DNA of 7,587 bases from Alphaproteobacteria bacterium (GTDB lineage: Bacteria > Pseudomonadota > Alphaproteobacteria > Elsterales > Elsteraceae): the NCBI GenBank assembly GCA_013297545.1, contig JAAFHH010000040.1, forward strand, positions 1 through 7,587, in the 5' to 3' direction. Position numbers and translations under genes: made by a program. The number at the start of each line of letters is the position of its first letter. Position 1 is the first letter of the stretch. Of this stretch, positions 1 to 4,831 are shown piece by piece. The notes beneath the pieces are model-generated. The model was not told the origin of the DNA. It worked only from the letters and a program-made list of their open reading frames with translations, and did no database searches.

Positions 1-53
1 TCGTGTGTATGCCGGACGAATGAGCGATCCGTATCGAACGCCTGGATCAGCAC
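1..53 (-). CDS. Possible 5' end of a further minus-strand gene (partial)
   Basis: A GTG at 51-53 opens a frame that stays open to the window edge (17 complete codons, beginning V-L-I-Q-A-F-D-T-D-R). Its start overlaps the hydrolase stop in the arrangement GTGCTGA, and a purine-rich AGGGGA (TCCCCT at 61-66 on the plus strand) lies 7 bases upstream, which is a good Shine-Dalgarno spacing. This would be translational coupling to the gene before it. The fragment is too short to recognise a family, and another frame is also open here, so the call rests only on the start signals. Confidence 0.28.
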   Translation of the reverse strand, partial: MLIQAFDTDRSFVRHTH

Positions 54-1123
54 GTCACCATCCCCTGACCGCGGGCGATCATCGTCGCGACCAGACAGGC
101 GCCATACCGATCATTGAGGGCGGTGCCGAATACGGCGCCGTGGTCGCCGGGTGGGGTGATCACCAGGCTCGCCCCGGGGCGGCGGGCGAACCAGGCTTCT
201 GCCGTGCTGCGGCGCCAGGCGAGTTCGGGTTCCCACGGATCATCAACCGGCAGCACGATGGCGAGGCTGGCGGTGGTGGGTGCCAGGGTGCGCAGGATCT
301 CCAAGTAATCGTCGCGCGCAGCGATCCGCCGGTCGGCCCAGTTATCGTCCATCCGGCCGTGGCGCGCGGGCGAGGCGGCGAGCACGCCGTCGATCGCAAG
401 ACCGGATGCCAAACCATCGAGGCTGATCCAGCCGCCATAGGAATGGCCGGCGGCGATCAGCTGAGGGTAGCCCAGGCGCTTCAGGCGGGTGACAGCCTCG
501 GTCAACTGAGCGCGATTGCGGGTTGGGAAGCCATCGGTGCCAGGTTCCCGGTCGAGCCGCCAGATGTCGTAGCCAGCGAGCACGAACCGGTTGAGCAGGC
601 TGGGCATCAGGCCGCCGCGCAGGTCGGCCTCCCGCCCACCATAGCCGTGCAGCCAGAGCACGACGCCAGCCGCGCGCTCTGGACCCCAGCGCCAGTGGGT
701 CTGGCTCGGATGCGCGCGCCAGCCCTGGCCATCGATGCCGGCCGGGGCGGGGGGTGCTACCATCGCTGGCGCGCCGGGCAGTTTCAGCTCCCAATTGGTC
801 GCGTAGAGCCGGCAGGCGCCTTCGTTGCGGCGCTGGCACAGCTGCATCGCTTCGGCTTCAGCAGCAGCGACGGTGGGTTGATCGGCGGTGTAGAGCGCGC
901 CATCGGTGCCGACCAAGACAAAGGCGCGGTTGCCATTCAGCGTCAACCAGCGGCGGAACGCGAAGCCAACCGTGCCCAAGCCTTCGCGCGGCAGGTGGCT
1001 GACGTCGAACAAGGGCGCGCGTGGCGTGGCAACACTGGGCGCAAGCTGGGCCTGCGCCGCCCCTGGTAGACCCAGGAGCAGCGCTGCCAGCAGCAGACGG
1101 CGGAGCTTAGGCGCCGGCGACAA
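47..1123 (-). CDS. Exported alpha/beta hydrolase (serine hydrolase fold)
   Basis: A predicted secreted or periplasmic alpha/beta hydrolase of 358 residues; the substrate cannot be told. With the TTG start at 1123 the N-terminus is a textbook signal peptide: MSPAPKLRR, a Leu-rich core, and an A-Q-A cleavage site after about residue 25. Residues about 50-115 form a small N-terminal region with two cysteines (C96, C104) in a C-x7-C pattern before LYATNWEL, possibly a disulfide-bonded periplasmic module. The hydrolase domain follows: HGYGG (159-163, oxyanion region), nucleophile elbow GHSYGG with Ser228, acid D294 or D295 in PVDDPWEP, and His328 in PPGDHG. A longer TTG start at 1168 would put a 15-residue Arg/Ser/Pro extension before the signal peptide, so I prefer 1123, although its ribosome site is weak. 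The gene overlaps the ridA-like 3' end by 17 bases, which suggests co-translation. It could be an esterase or a dienelactone-hydrolase-like or PHB-depolymerase-like enzyme; the sequence does not decide. Confidence 0.85.
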   Translation of the reverse strand: MSPAPKLRRLLLAALLLGLPGAAQAQLAPSVATPRAPLFDVSHLPREGLGTVGFAFRRWLTLNGNRAFVLVGTDGALYTADQPTVAAAEAEAMQLCQRRNEGACRLYATNWELKLPGAPAMVAPPAPAGIDGQGWRAHPSQTHWRWGPERAAGVVLWLHGYGGREADLRGGLMPSLLNRFVLAGYDIWRLDREPGTDGFPTRNRAQLTEAVTRLKRLGYPQLIAAGHSYGGWISLDGLASGLAIDGVLAASPARHGRMDDNWADRRIAARDDYLEILRTLAPTTASLAIVLPVDDPWEPELAWRRSTAEAWFARRPGASLVITPPGDHGAVFGTALNDRYGACLVATMIARGQGMVTC

Positions 1124-1454
1124 CCGCGATCTCGACCGTGTAGGCCGGCGCGGCGAGCTTGGCCTCAACCGTGGCGCGGGCCGGCGTGTGGCCCGGCAGC
1201 ACCCAGGCGTCCCACACGCTGTTCATCTGCTGGAAGGTTGAAATGTCGCTCAGCCAAATGCTGGCGGAAACCAGTTTCGACTTGTCGGTGCCAGCCGCCG
1301 CCAGCAGCGCATCGATCTTGGCCAGCACCTCGCGCGTCTGACCGGCGACGTCTTGGTTCGTGTTGTCCGCCACTTGGCCGGCGGTGAACACCAGGCCGGC
1401 AGTCTTGACAGCGCCGCTCATGCGCGGGCCGACGTGGAAGCGTTCGATGGTCAT
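1107..1454 (-). CDS. Rid-family (YjgF/YER057c/UK114) protein, YoaB-like
   Basis: A 115-residue cytoplasmic protein of the Rid family, whose best-known members form trimers and hydrolyse reactive enamine/imine intermediates from PLP-enzyme chemistry. It runs collinearly with E. coli YoaB as I remember it: MTIERF at the start, LAKIDALL, SASIWLSDISTFQQMNSVWDAWV, then GHTPARATVEAKLAAPAYTVEI. R93 in PARATVEA lies where RidA has its substrate-carboxylate arginine, and E108 follows 15 residues later, the same spacing as the Arg/Glu pair of RidA. That suggests the active site is intact, though YoaB-type subgroups may differ in activity. The start is the ATG at 1454, with AGGAG (1464-1468) 9 bases upstream; a longer frame to 1691 overlaps the regulator and has no support. 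The gene begins 34 bases after the regulator stop and its end overlaps the hydrolase, so the three look like one operon. Confidence 0.9.
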   Translation of the reverse strand: MTIERFHVGPRMSGAVKTAGLVFTAGQVADNTNQDVAGQTREVLAKIDALLAAAGTDKSKLVSASIWLSDISTFQQMNSVWDAWVLPGHTPARATVEAKLAAPAYTVEIAVVAGA

Positions 1455-1463
1455 GGCTTGGAT

Positions 1464-1468
1464 CTCCT
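1464..1468 (-). promoter_or_regulatory. Ribosome binding site fixing the Rid-family start
   Basis: AGGAG on the minus strand, 9 bases before the ATG at 1454. It supports the short 115-residue product over an upstream start that would overlap the regulator gene. Confidence 0.75.
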
Positions 1469-1488
1469 GGACAGGCTGTGGCGCTGTC

Positions 1489-2064
1489 CTACACGGGGTC
1501 GCCGCCGCGCGCCAGCAGCTGATAGCCTGCCCGCGCCCGGCTGACCAACTGCGGGCCGCTGACACCCTCAAGCTTGGCGCGCAGGCGGTGGATATGGGTC
1601 GCCAAGGTCGCTGGCAGCACAGCGCGGCCGAGCCAGCCGGCAGTGAGCAAGCTGGCCGGCGGATGCACCTCCCCATCGAGCAGGGGTTCAAGCAGACGGG
1701 CTTCGAGCTCGGTCAACCGGAGTGCGCCACCGCTTGGGTGCACCAGCCGGCGGCCGGCGTGCTCGAGCCGCCAGCCGGCGAACTCCGGCTCCGCCAGCAC
1801 CCGGCGCAGCCAGTCCAGCAGGGCCGGCAGCCGCACCGGCAGGCTGAGGCTGCTGATCCCCGGTGGGGCCGGTTCATTCGGGTTGACCAGCGCCAGGTGC
1901 GGCACCGCCAAGGCAACACGCGCATCCGCGGCTGGTGCGAGCCACACCACCGCGGCGGCCGTGCCGGCAGACGCAGCCAGCCGAATGCCTTCGGCCACCA
2001 ACGCCTGGGCGAGCGCAGCCGCGAGCCGCCCATCCCCGCCCTCCAGCCAGACGGTACCGGTCAT
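1489..2064 (-). CDS. Orphan OmpR/PhoB-type winged-helix regulator with degenerate receiver-like N-terminus
   Basis: A 191-residue predicted DNA-binding protein. Residues about 96-185 look like the C-terminal winged helix of OmpR/PhoB regulators (Trans_reg_C): LTELEARLLEPLLDG, the recognition-helix segment PATLATHIHRLRAKL (151-165), and the wing SRARAGYQLL. Residues 1-90 have a receiver-like alternation of strands and helices, ending in LPVRLPALLDWLRRVL, which resembles the last strand and helix of a receiver. The expected phospho-acceptor Asp is missing: the third-strand segment reads AAVVWLAPA. No histidine kinase is next to it. It is therefore probably not switched by phosphorylation. The start is the ATG at 2064 with AGGAAG 9 bases upstream. 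It leads a probable operon with the Rid-family and hydrolase genes, and a perfect palindrome just upstream could be its own operator. The class call is firm; the targets are unknown. Confidence 0.8.
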   Translation of the reverse strand: MTGTVWLEGGDGRLAAALAQALVAEGIRLAASAGTAAAVVWLAPAADARVALAVPHLALVNPNEPAPPGISSLSLPVRLPALLDWLRRVLAEPEFAGWRLEHAGRRLVHPSGGALRLTELEARLLEPLLDGEVHPPASLLTAGWLGRAVLPATLATHIHRLRAKLEGVSGPQLVSRARAGYQLLARGGDPV

Positions 2065-2073
2065 CAGCCGGCG

Positions 2074-2079
2074 CTTCCT
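2074..2079 (-). promoter_or_regulatory. Ribosome binding site of the regulator gene, touching a palindrome
   Basis: AGGAAG on the minus strand, 9 bases before the ATG at 2064. Its first two bases (2078-2079) are also the last two bases of the palindrome at 2078-2095, so protein bound there or an RNA hairpin could hinder ribosome access. Confidence 0.65.
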
Positions 2080-2095
2080 GCCGGGTGCCCGGCAG
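2078..2095. promoter_or_regulatory. Perfect 8+8 bp palindrome, candidate operator or enhancer site
   Basis: CTGCCGGG-TG-CCCGGCAG is an exact inverted repeat with a 2-base centre in the divergent region. Two readings are possible. Read leftward, it lies in the regulator's leader and abuts its Shine-Dalgarno, so it could be an autoregulatory operator or, as RNA, an occluding hairpin. Read rightward, it lies about 90-105 bases before the start site predicted from the sigma-54 element, the usual range for an activator (enhancer-binding protein) site. The symmetry is seen; the roles are inferred. The 2-base centre is tight for an RNA loop, so a real hairpin would open at least one pair. Confidence 0.5.
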
Positions 2096-2158
2096 ATTCT
2101 GCCGCGGCTGTGCCATAAAGTACGATCAGGTTCAAAGACTTAGCTCCTGGTCTCGACC

Positions 2159-2174
2159 TGGCATGGCATTTGCT
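2159..2174 (+). promoter_or_regulatory. Predicted sigma-54 (RpoN) -24/-12 promoter
   Basis: TGGCATGGCATTTGCT matches the sigma-54 consensus TGGCAYRNNNNTTGCW at every defined position. GG is at 2160-2161 (-24) and GC at 2172-2173 (-12), separated by exactly 10 bases. Transcription would start near 2184 and give a leader of about 34 bases before the ATG at 2218. I estimate chance matches to this pattern at well below one for a window this size, and this one falls in an intergenic region in the right orientation. No enhancer-binding activator gene is visible in the window, so the activator would be encoded elsewhere. Confidence 0.7.
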
Positions 2175-2204
2175 GACATCCTCAAGCGACCGGAGTGCCG
2201 GGAT

Positions 2205-2209
2205 AGGAG
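2205..2209 (+). promoter_or_regulatory. Ribosome binding site deciding the start of the uncharacterised gene
   Basis: AGGAG lies 8 bases before the ATG at 2218. It favours this start over an in-frame TTG at 2170, which lies inside the sigma-54 element and upstream of the predicted transcription start. Confidence 0.8.
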
Positions 2210-2217
2210 CAAGGGCC

Positions 2218-3447
2218 ATGTTGGTAGGCGTCTCCACAGAAAGCTTGTGGCTCTCGGCAGATGAGAGGGTGCTGCCGGGACAGGCGGTGACGCAACCGGC
2301 ATTTCGTGCCCGGGTCGTGGATGCTGACGCCAAGTCCGATGACAAGACGGCTGACAGCCACTTTGTGCTGCCGTCAGACGATCGCCGCGCGTTTGGTCAG
2401 TATGAAACCGTCGCCCACCCGGCAACGCGGGAGCTCACGTTCCGGGATCTCCTGGCAGCCATCAACCCGCTGCAGCATCTGCCGATCGTTGGCACCCTCT
2501 ACCGCGACATCACCGGCGACACGATCTCGCCAGAAGCGCGGCTGACGGGTGGCATGCTGTTTGGCGGCCCGATCGGCTTTATCTTCGCGGCCATGAACGC
2601 CGCTGTTGAGGAAGAAACCGGCCGCGACTTTGGCGCCCAAACCTTGGCCGCGCTGCGCGGCGAAGACACCAACCAGCCGCCGCCGAACAGTTCGGCTGCC
2701 GTGCGACTGGCCAAAGCCGCTGATCCGGCCGCCTCGCCCGCATTGGCGGCCTTGGCAGCCCCGCCGGCCCCGGCCGCCGCTGCAGCAGAGCCCGCAGCTG
2801 GACCAGCTGCGCCGCAGGCACGCGCGTTGACCCAAGCGCCCGGCGGCATCGCCGTCTCCAGCCTCGGCCCAGCTGCCGCAGCCCTGAATGCAACCCCCGC
2901 CGCCACGGCGGGAACGACACCGGCCGCCGCCGCACCAACGGGGGTCGACGCCGGCCAGCCGGCTGCGGCCACCGGCCTCACCACCCGCTCCGGTCTGCCG
3001 GGGGCAGGGTCGATCACGCCGGCAGCAATTGCCGCGCAGACAGCCCAGCAGGCGCCAGCGGCAGGATCAGCCGCGCAAGCGCAGGCTCAGGCGGCGGCAG
3101 AAGCGGAGGGCATCGCCCGCAACCCGCGCGAACAGCGCACCTTCGATGCGCCGCAGCGCACCAACAACACCCAGCCGCGCACGCCGCAGCCGGGCTTCCG
3201 CCCGGATCTGCAGCCAGGTGCCCGCCAAGGTGGCTCCAGCCTGCAGGTCACCCGCGACCAGCCGGTTGGCCCGACGCCGCTCACCCCAGCCTCGACCGCC
3301 GCGACTGCGCCAGTTGCCCCGGTGGTGCCGGCCGGCATGGCGCCGAATGCGACCGTGCCCGATGCCATGCAGCGCGCGCTCGACAAGTACGACGCGCTGC
3401 TGCGCGGCCGGCGCCCAGCTGGCGGCAGCGTCAATCAGACGAGCTAA
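2218..3447 (+). CDS. Uncharacterised protein with conserved INPLQHLP-type block and long Ala/Pro/Gln-rich linker
   Basis: A 409-residue protein of unknown function with three parts. Residues 1-71 are polar and variable. Residues 72-140 are the only dense, folded-looking block: LTFRDLLAAINPLQHLPIVG, then TLYRDITGDTISPEARLTGG, then MLFGGPIGFIFAAMNAAVEE. I recognise this as a recurrent hypothetical domain in Rhodospirillales-like bacteria without an assigned function. It has a glycine-rich hydrophobic stretch (111-130) that could be an amphipathic or membrane-associated helical hairpin. Residues about 155-380 are low complexity, rich in Ala, Pro, Gln and Thr, and probably disordered. The C-terminus carries DAMQRALDKYDALLRG (382-397), a likely short helical motif after the linker. 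There is no signal peptide. The gene has its own predicted sigma-54 promoter and converges, 6 bases apart, on the degenerate EAL gene. A scaffold or tether joining two small interaction modules is plausible but inferred. Confidence 0.85.
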   Translation: MLVGVSTESLWLSADERVLPGQAVTQPAFRARVVDADAKSDDKTADSHFVLPSDDRRAFGQYETVAHPATRELTFRDLLAAINPLQHLPIVGTLYRDITGDTISPEARLTGGMLFGGPIGFIFAAMNAAVEEETGRDFGAQTLAALRGEDTNQPPPNSSAAVRLAKAADPAASPALAALAAPPAPAAAAAEPAAGPAAPQARALTQAPGGIAVSSLGPAAAALNATPAATAGTTPAAAAPTGVDAGQPAAATGLTTRSGLPGAGSITPAAIAAQTAQQAPAAGSAAQAQAQAAAEAEGIARNPREQRTFDAPQRTNNTQPRTPQPGFRPDLQPGARQGGSSLQVTRDQPVGPTPLTPASTAATAPVAPVVPAGMAPNATVPDAMQRALDKYDALLRGRRPAGGSVNQTS

Positions 3448-3462
3448 AGCGCGTTACGCTTT
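3446..3462. terminator. Weak hairpin at the convergent gene ends
   Basis: AAAGCG-cgtta-CGCTTT is a 6-bp stem with a 5-base loop lying exactly across the two facing stop codons (plus-strand TAA ending at 3447, minus-strand TAA at 3454-3456). The symmetry would allow use from both sides. Only three U residues end the stem and no longer U tract follows, so termination would be weak at best. Confidence 0.3.
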
Positions 3463-4725
3463 GCGCTGACCCAGCAGCTTGTCGATGTAGCGGCCCTGGA
3501 ACAGGCTGATACCAAAGCCTTGGCCGAACTTGAGCGCGCGTTCGTCTTCGATCCGATAGAGGATCATCCGCGCCCGGCCGCAGCGTTCGACATACTCTTT
3601 CATCCGATGGATGCCCTGGCCCGGCATGTCGACCACCATGTCGGAGCTGTACTGCACCTTGATGAGATCAAGGCCGAGCTTCTCACGATCAATAAACGGC
3701 AGCACCATGAATGTGACACCATCAAGCGCCAGCTTGTAGCCGCGTTCTTTCAAGAAATCGCGCGCGAACAGAAAGGCTCCGGGATCGGCGAAGATGTCGA
3801 TCTTCTGCATTTCAATCACAACGGAACTGCGGTGCTCCGGCTTGACCATCTGATCGTAGGCGACGAATTCTGGCGACAGGATCGTCGACACATTCAAGTT
3901 CAAGCTGACTTGCTGGGTCAAGGTTTGGTCATCGGCGCGCGCGAGTGCTGCGAGCATGCGCCGATCGAGGGTTTGCGTCAGGCGCTGGAACAGCCACTGG
4001 TCGCCAAACAGATCAATGTCGGGTGCGACCGAGGACTGCAGATCGGCGATCGAGATCGTCAGTTCCCGGATCAGCGCCATCGGCTGGCCCGAGCCCGCGA
4101 CATTGGCGATCGCTTGCCGGCGCATCAAGTTCGACAGATCCGTGCGGCCGAGCAGCGCTTCCAGCTTGGCCAAGGTCGTCGGGTCCATCGGTTGGCGGGT
4201 CGCTTGACGACCCTCTGCGCGCGCCCGGGCAGCCGCACTTTCGCGCTGCTCCTCGGCGGTCACCGCGATGCGTTTCACGGCGGACAACAGATCGTTGTAC
4301 TGGTTTTCCAGCGTGTACCAGGTCGCGAACCGGCTGGTGTTCGAGCCGGCTTCGCTTTGGATCAGCGGGTCTTCGGCGAACAGGAGCCGCATGCGTTCAA
4401 TGGAATGCTTCAAATCCTCGGGCGAGTTGATCTTGCCGGTCCACACGATGTCGCCGGTCGACATCTGGAACGCCTGACCATCGAGGGTGCGGACGGTTTC
4501 CTTGAACGCGATATAGGCAACCCGCAGGATCTGGTCCCGGCGGTTTTGCGGCGACAACAGGCCAAGCGCCATCACCAGTGCCCGCTTGCCGGGGCGGCTG
4601 CGGCCGATGAAATCCAGGTGATCGAGAACTTGGCTATCCTGATGCGCGAAGGGCGAGCGCGCCGACGTCACCGCGGGTGCAGCCAGGGCATCGAGCCCGA
4701 TGGGGGTTTGGCGCTTCGTCGACAC
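3454..4725 (-). CDS. Degenerate EAL-domain protein, probably without c-di-GMP phosphodiesterase activity
   Basis: A 423-residue cytoplasmic protein. The C-terminal part (about 270-420) follows the EAL fold in order: VSLNLNVSTILSPEF (273-287, the 'NLS' strand), VVIEMQKID (303-310), a helix, YKLALDGVT (330-338), LIKVQYSSD (355-362), RIEDERAL, then GISLFQGRYID. Catalytic positions are lost. In the LEITE-like motif only the first Glu (E305) remains and K308 replaces the second; DDFGT reads DGVT; KID reads KVQ; the Glu of AEGVE appears to be Tyr390. No GGDEF motif is present. The N-terminal 270 residues contain a helical region and a charged Ala/Arg stretch (158-178) but no domain I can name. The start is a GTG (4723-4725), because an in-frame TGA lies two codons before it; a GGAGAGG sits about 12 bases upstream, rather far. 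The gene follows the glycosyltransferase by 106 bases on the same strand. It may bind c-di-GMP or a protein partner; that role is inferred. Confidence 0.82.
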   Translation of the reverse strand: MSTKRQTPIGLDALAAPAVTSARSPFAHQDSQVLDHLDFIGRSRPGKRALVMALGLLSPQNRRDQILRVAYIAFKETVRTLDGQAFQMSTGDIVWTGKINSPEDLKHSIERMRLLFAEDPLIQSEAGSNTSRFATWYTLENQYNDLLSAVKRIAVTAEEQRESAAARARAEGRQATRQPMDPTTLAKLEALLGRTDLSNLMRRQAIANVAGSGQPMALIRELTISIADLQSSVAPDIDLFGDQWLFQRLTQTLDRRMLAALARADDQTLTQQVSLNLNVSTILSPEFVAYDQMVKPEHRSSVVIEMQKIDIFADPGAFLFARDFLKERGYKLALDGVTFMVLPFIDREKLGLDLIKVQYSSDMVVDMPGQGIHRMKEYVERCGRARMILYRIEDERALKFGQGFGISLFQGRYIDKLLGQRKA

Positions 4726-4772
4726 GGGCGATCAGGGCCTCTCCAACGCGCTCAGCCGGTGCGAACGCTGGT

Positions 4773-4799
4773 GGTACTTTAGCCACGGAGTGTACCGTG
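4773..4799. repeat. Short nested inverted repeats between the glycosyltransferase and EAL-like genes
   Basis: Within the 106-bp gap (4726-4831), CACGG-agtgta-CCGTG (4784-4799) can pair, and GGTAC (4773-4777) can pair with GTACC (4792-4796) as a competing structure. Neither is followed by a U tract on the minus strand, so this is not a classical terminator. It could be an operator, an RNA stability element or chance. I see no convincing -35/-10 promoter in the gap. Confidence 0.3.
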
Positions 4800-4831
4800 A
4801 GGCCAGTGCGTTTGCGGGTGCGCCCAAGCTC

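Noticed and set aside
5..1069. Long open frame on the plus strand opposite the hydrolase gene
   Set aside because: Its product is low-complexity and Gly/Ala/Arg-rich with no recognisable domain, while the opposite strand encodes a signal peptide and a complete hydrolase triad. Long antisense frames are expected at this GC content.
1455..1691. N-terminal extension of the Rid-family protein
   Set aside because: It would overlap the regulator coding region, is Cys/Arg-rich shadow sequence, and the ATG at 1454 has a strong AGGAG and matches the known family N-terminus.
2101..2145. Possible sigma-70-type promoter for the regulator on the minus strand (TTGAAC and an AT-rich TACTTTAT)
   Set aside because: The hexamers are too close together for a normal spacer and no other pairing fits; the regulator's promoter probably lies here but I cannot place it.
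2700..3110. GC-rich Ala/Pro coding stretch considered as a DNA repeat array
   Set aside because: The repetition is compositional at the protein level; I see no exact or periodic DNA repeat unit.
3520..4782. Long plus-strand frame opposite the EAL-like gene
   Set aside because: It is the complement of a clear EAL fold on the minus strand, has no plausible ribosome site and encodes no recognisable motif.
4726..4831. Search for a gene, promoter or terminator in the gap before the EAL-like gene
   Set aside because: Only short inverted repeats were found; there is no U tract, no convincing -35/-10 or -24/-12 pair and no small ORF with a ribosome site.
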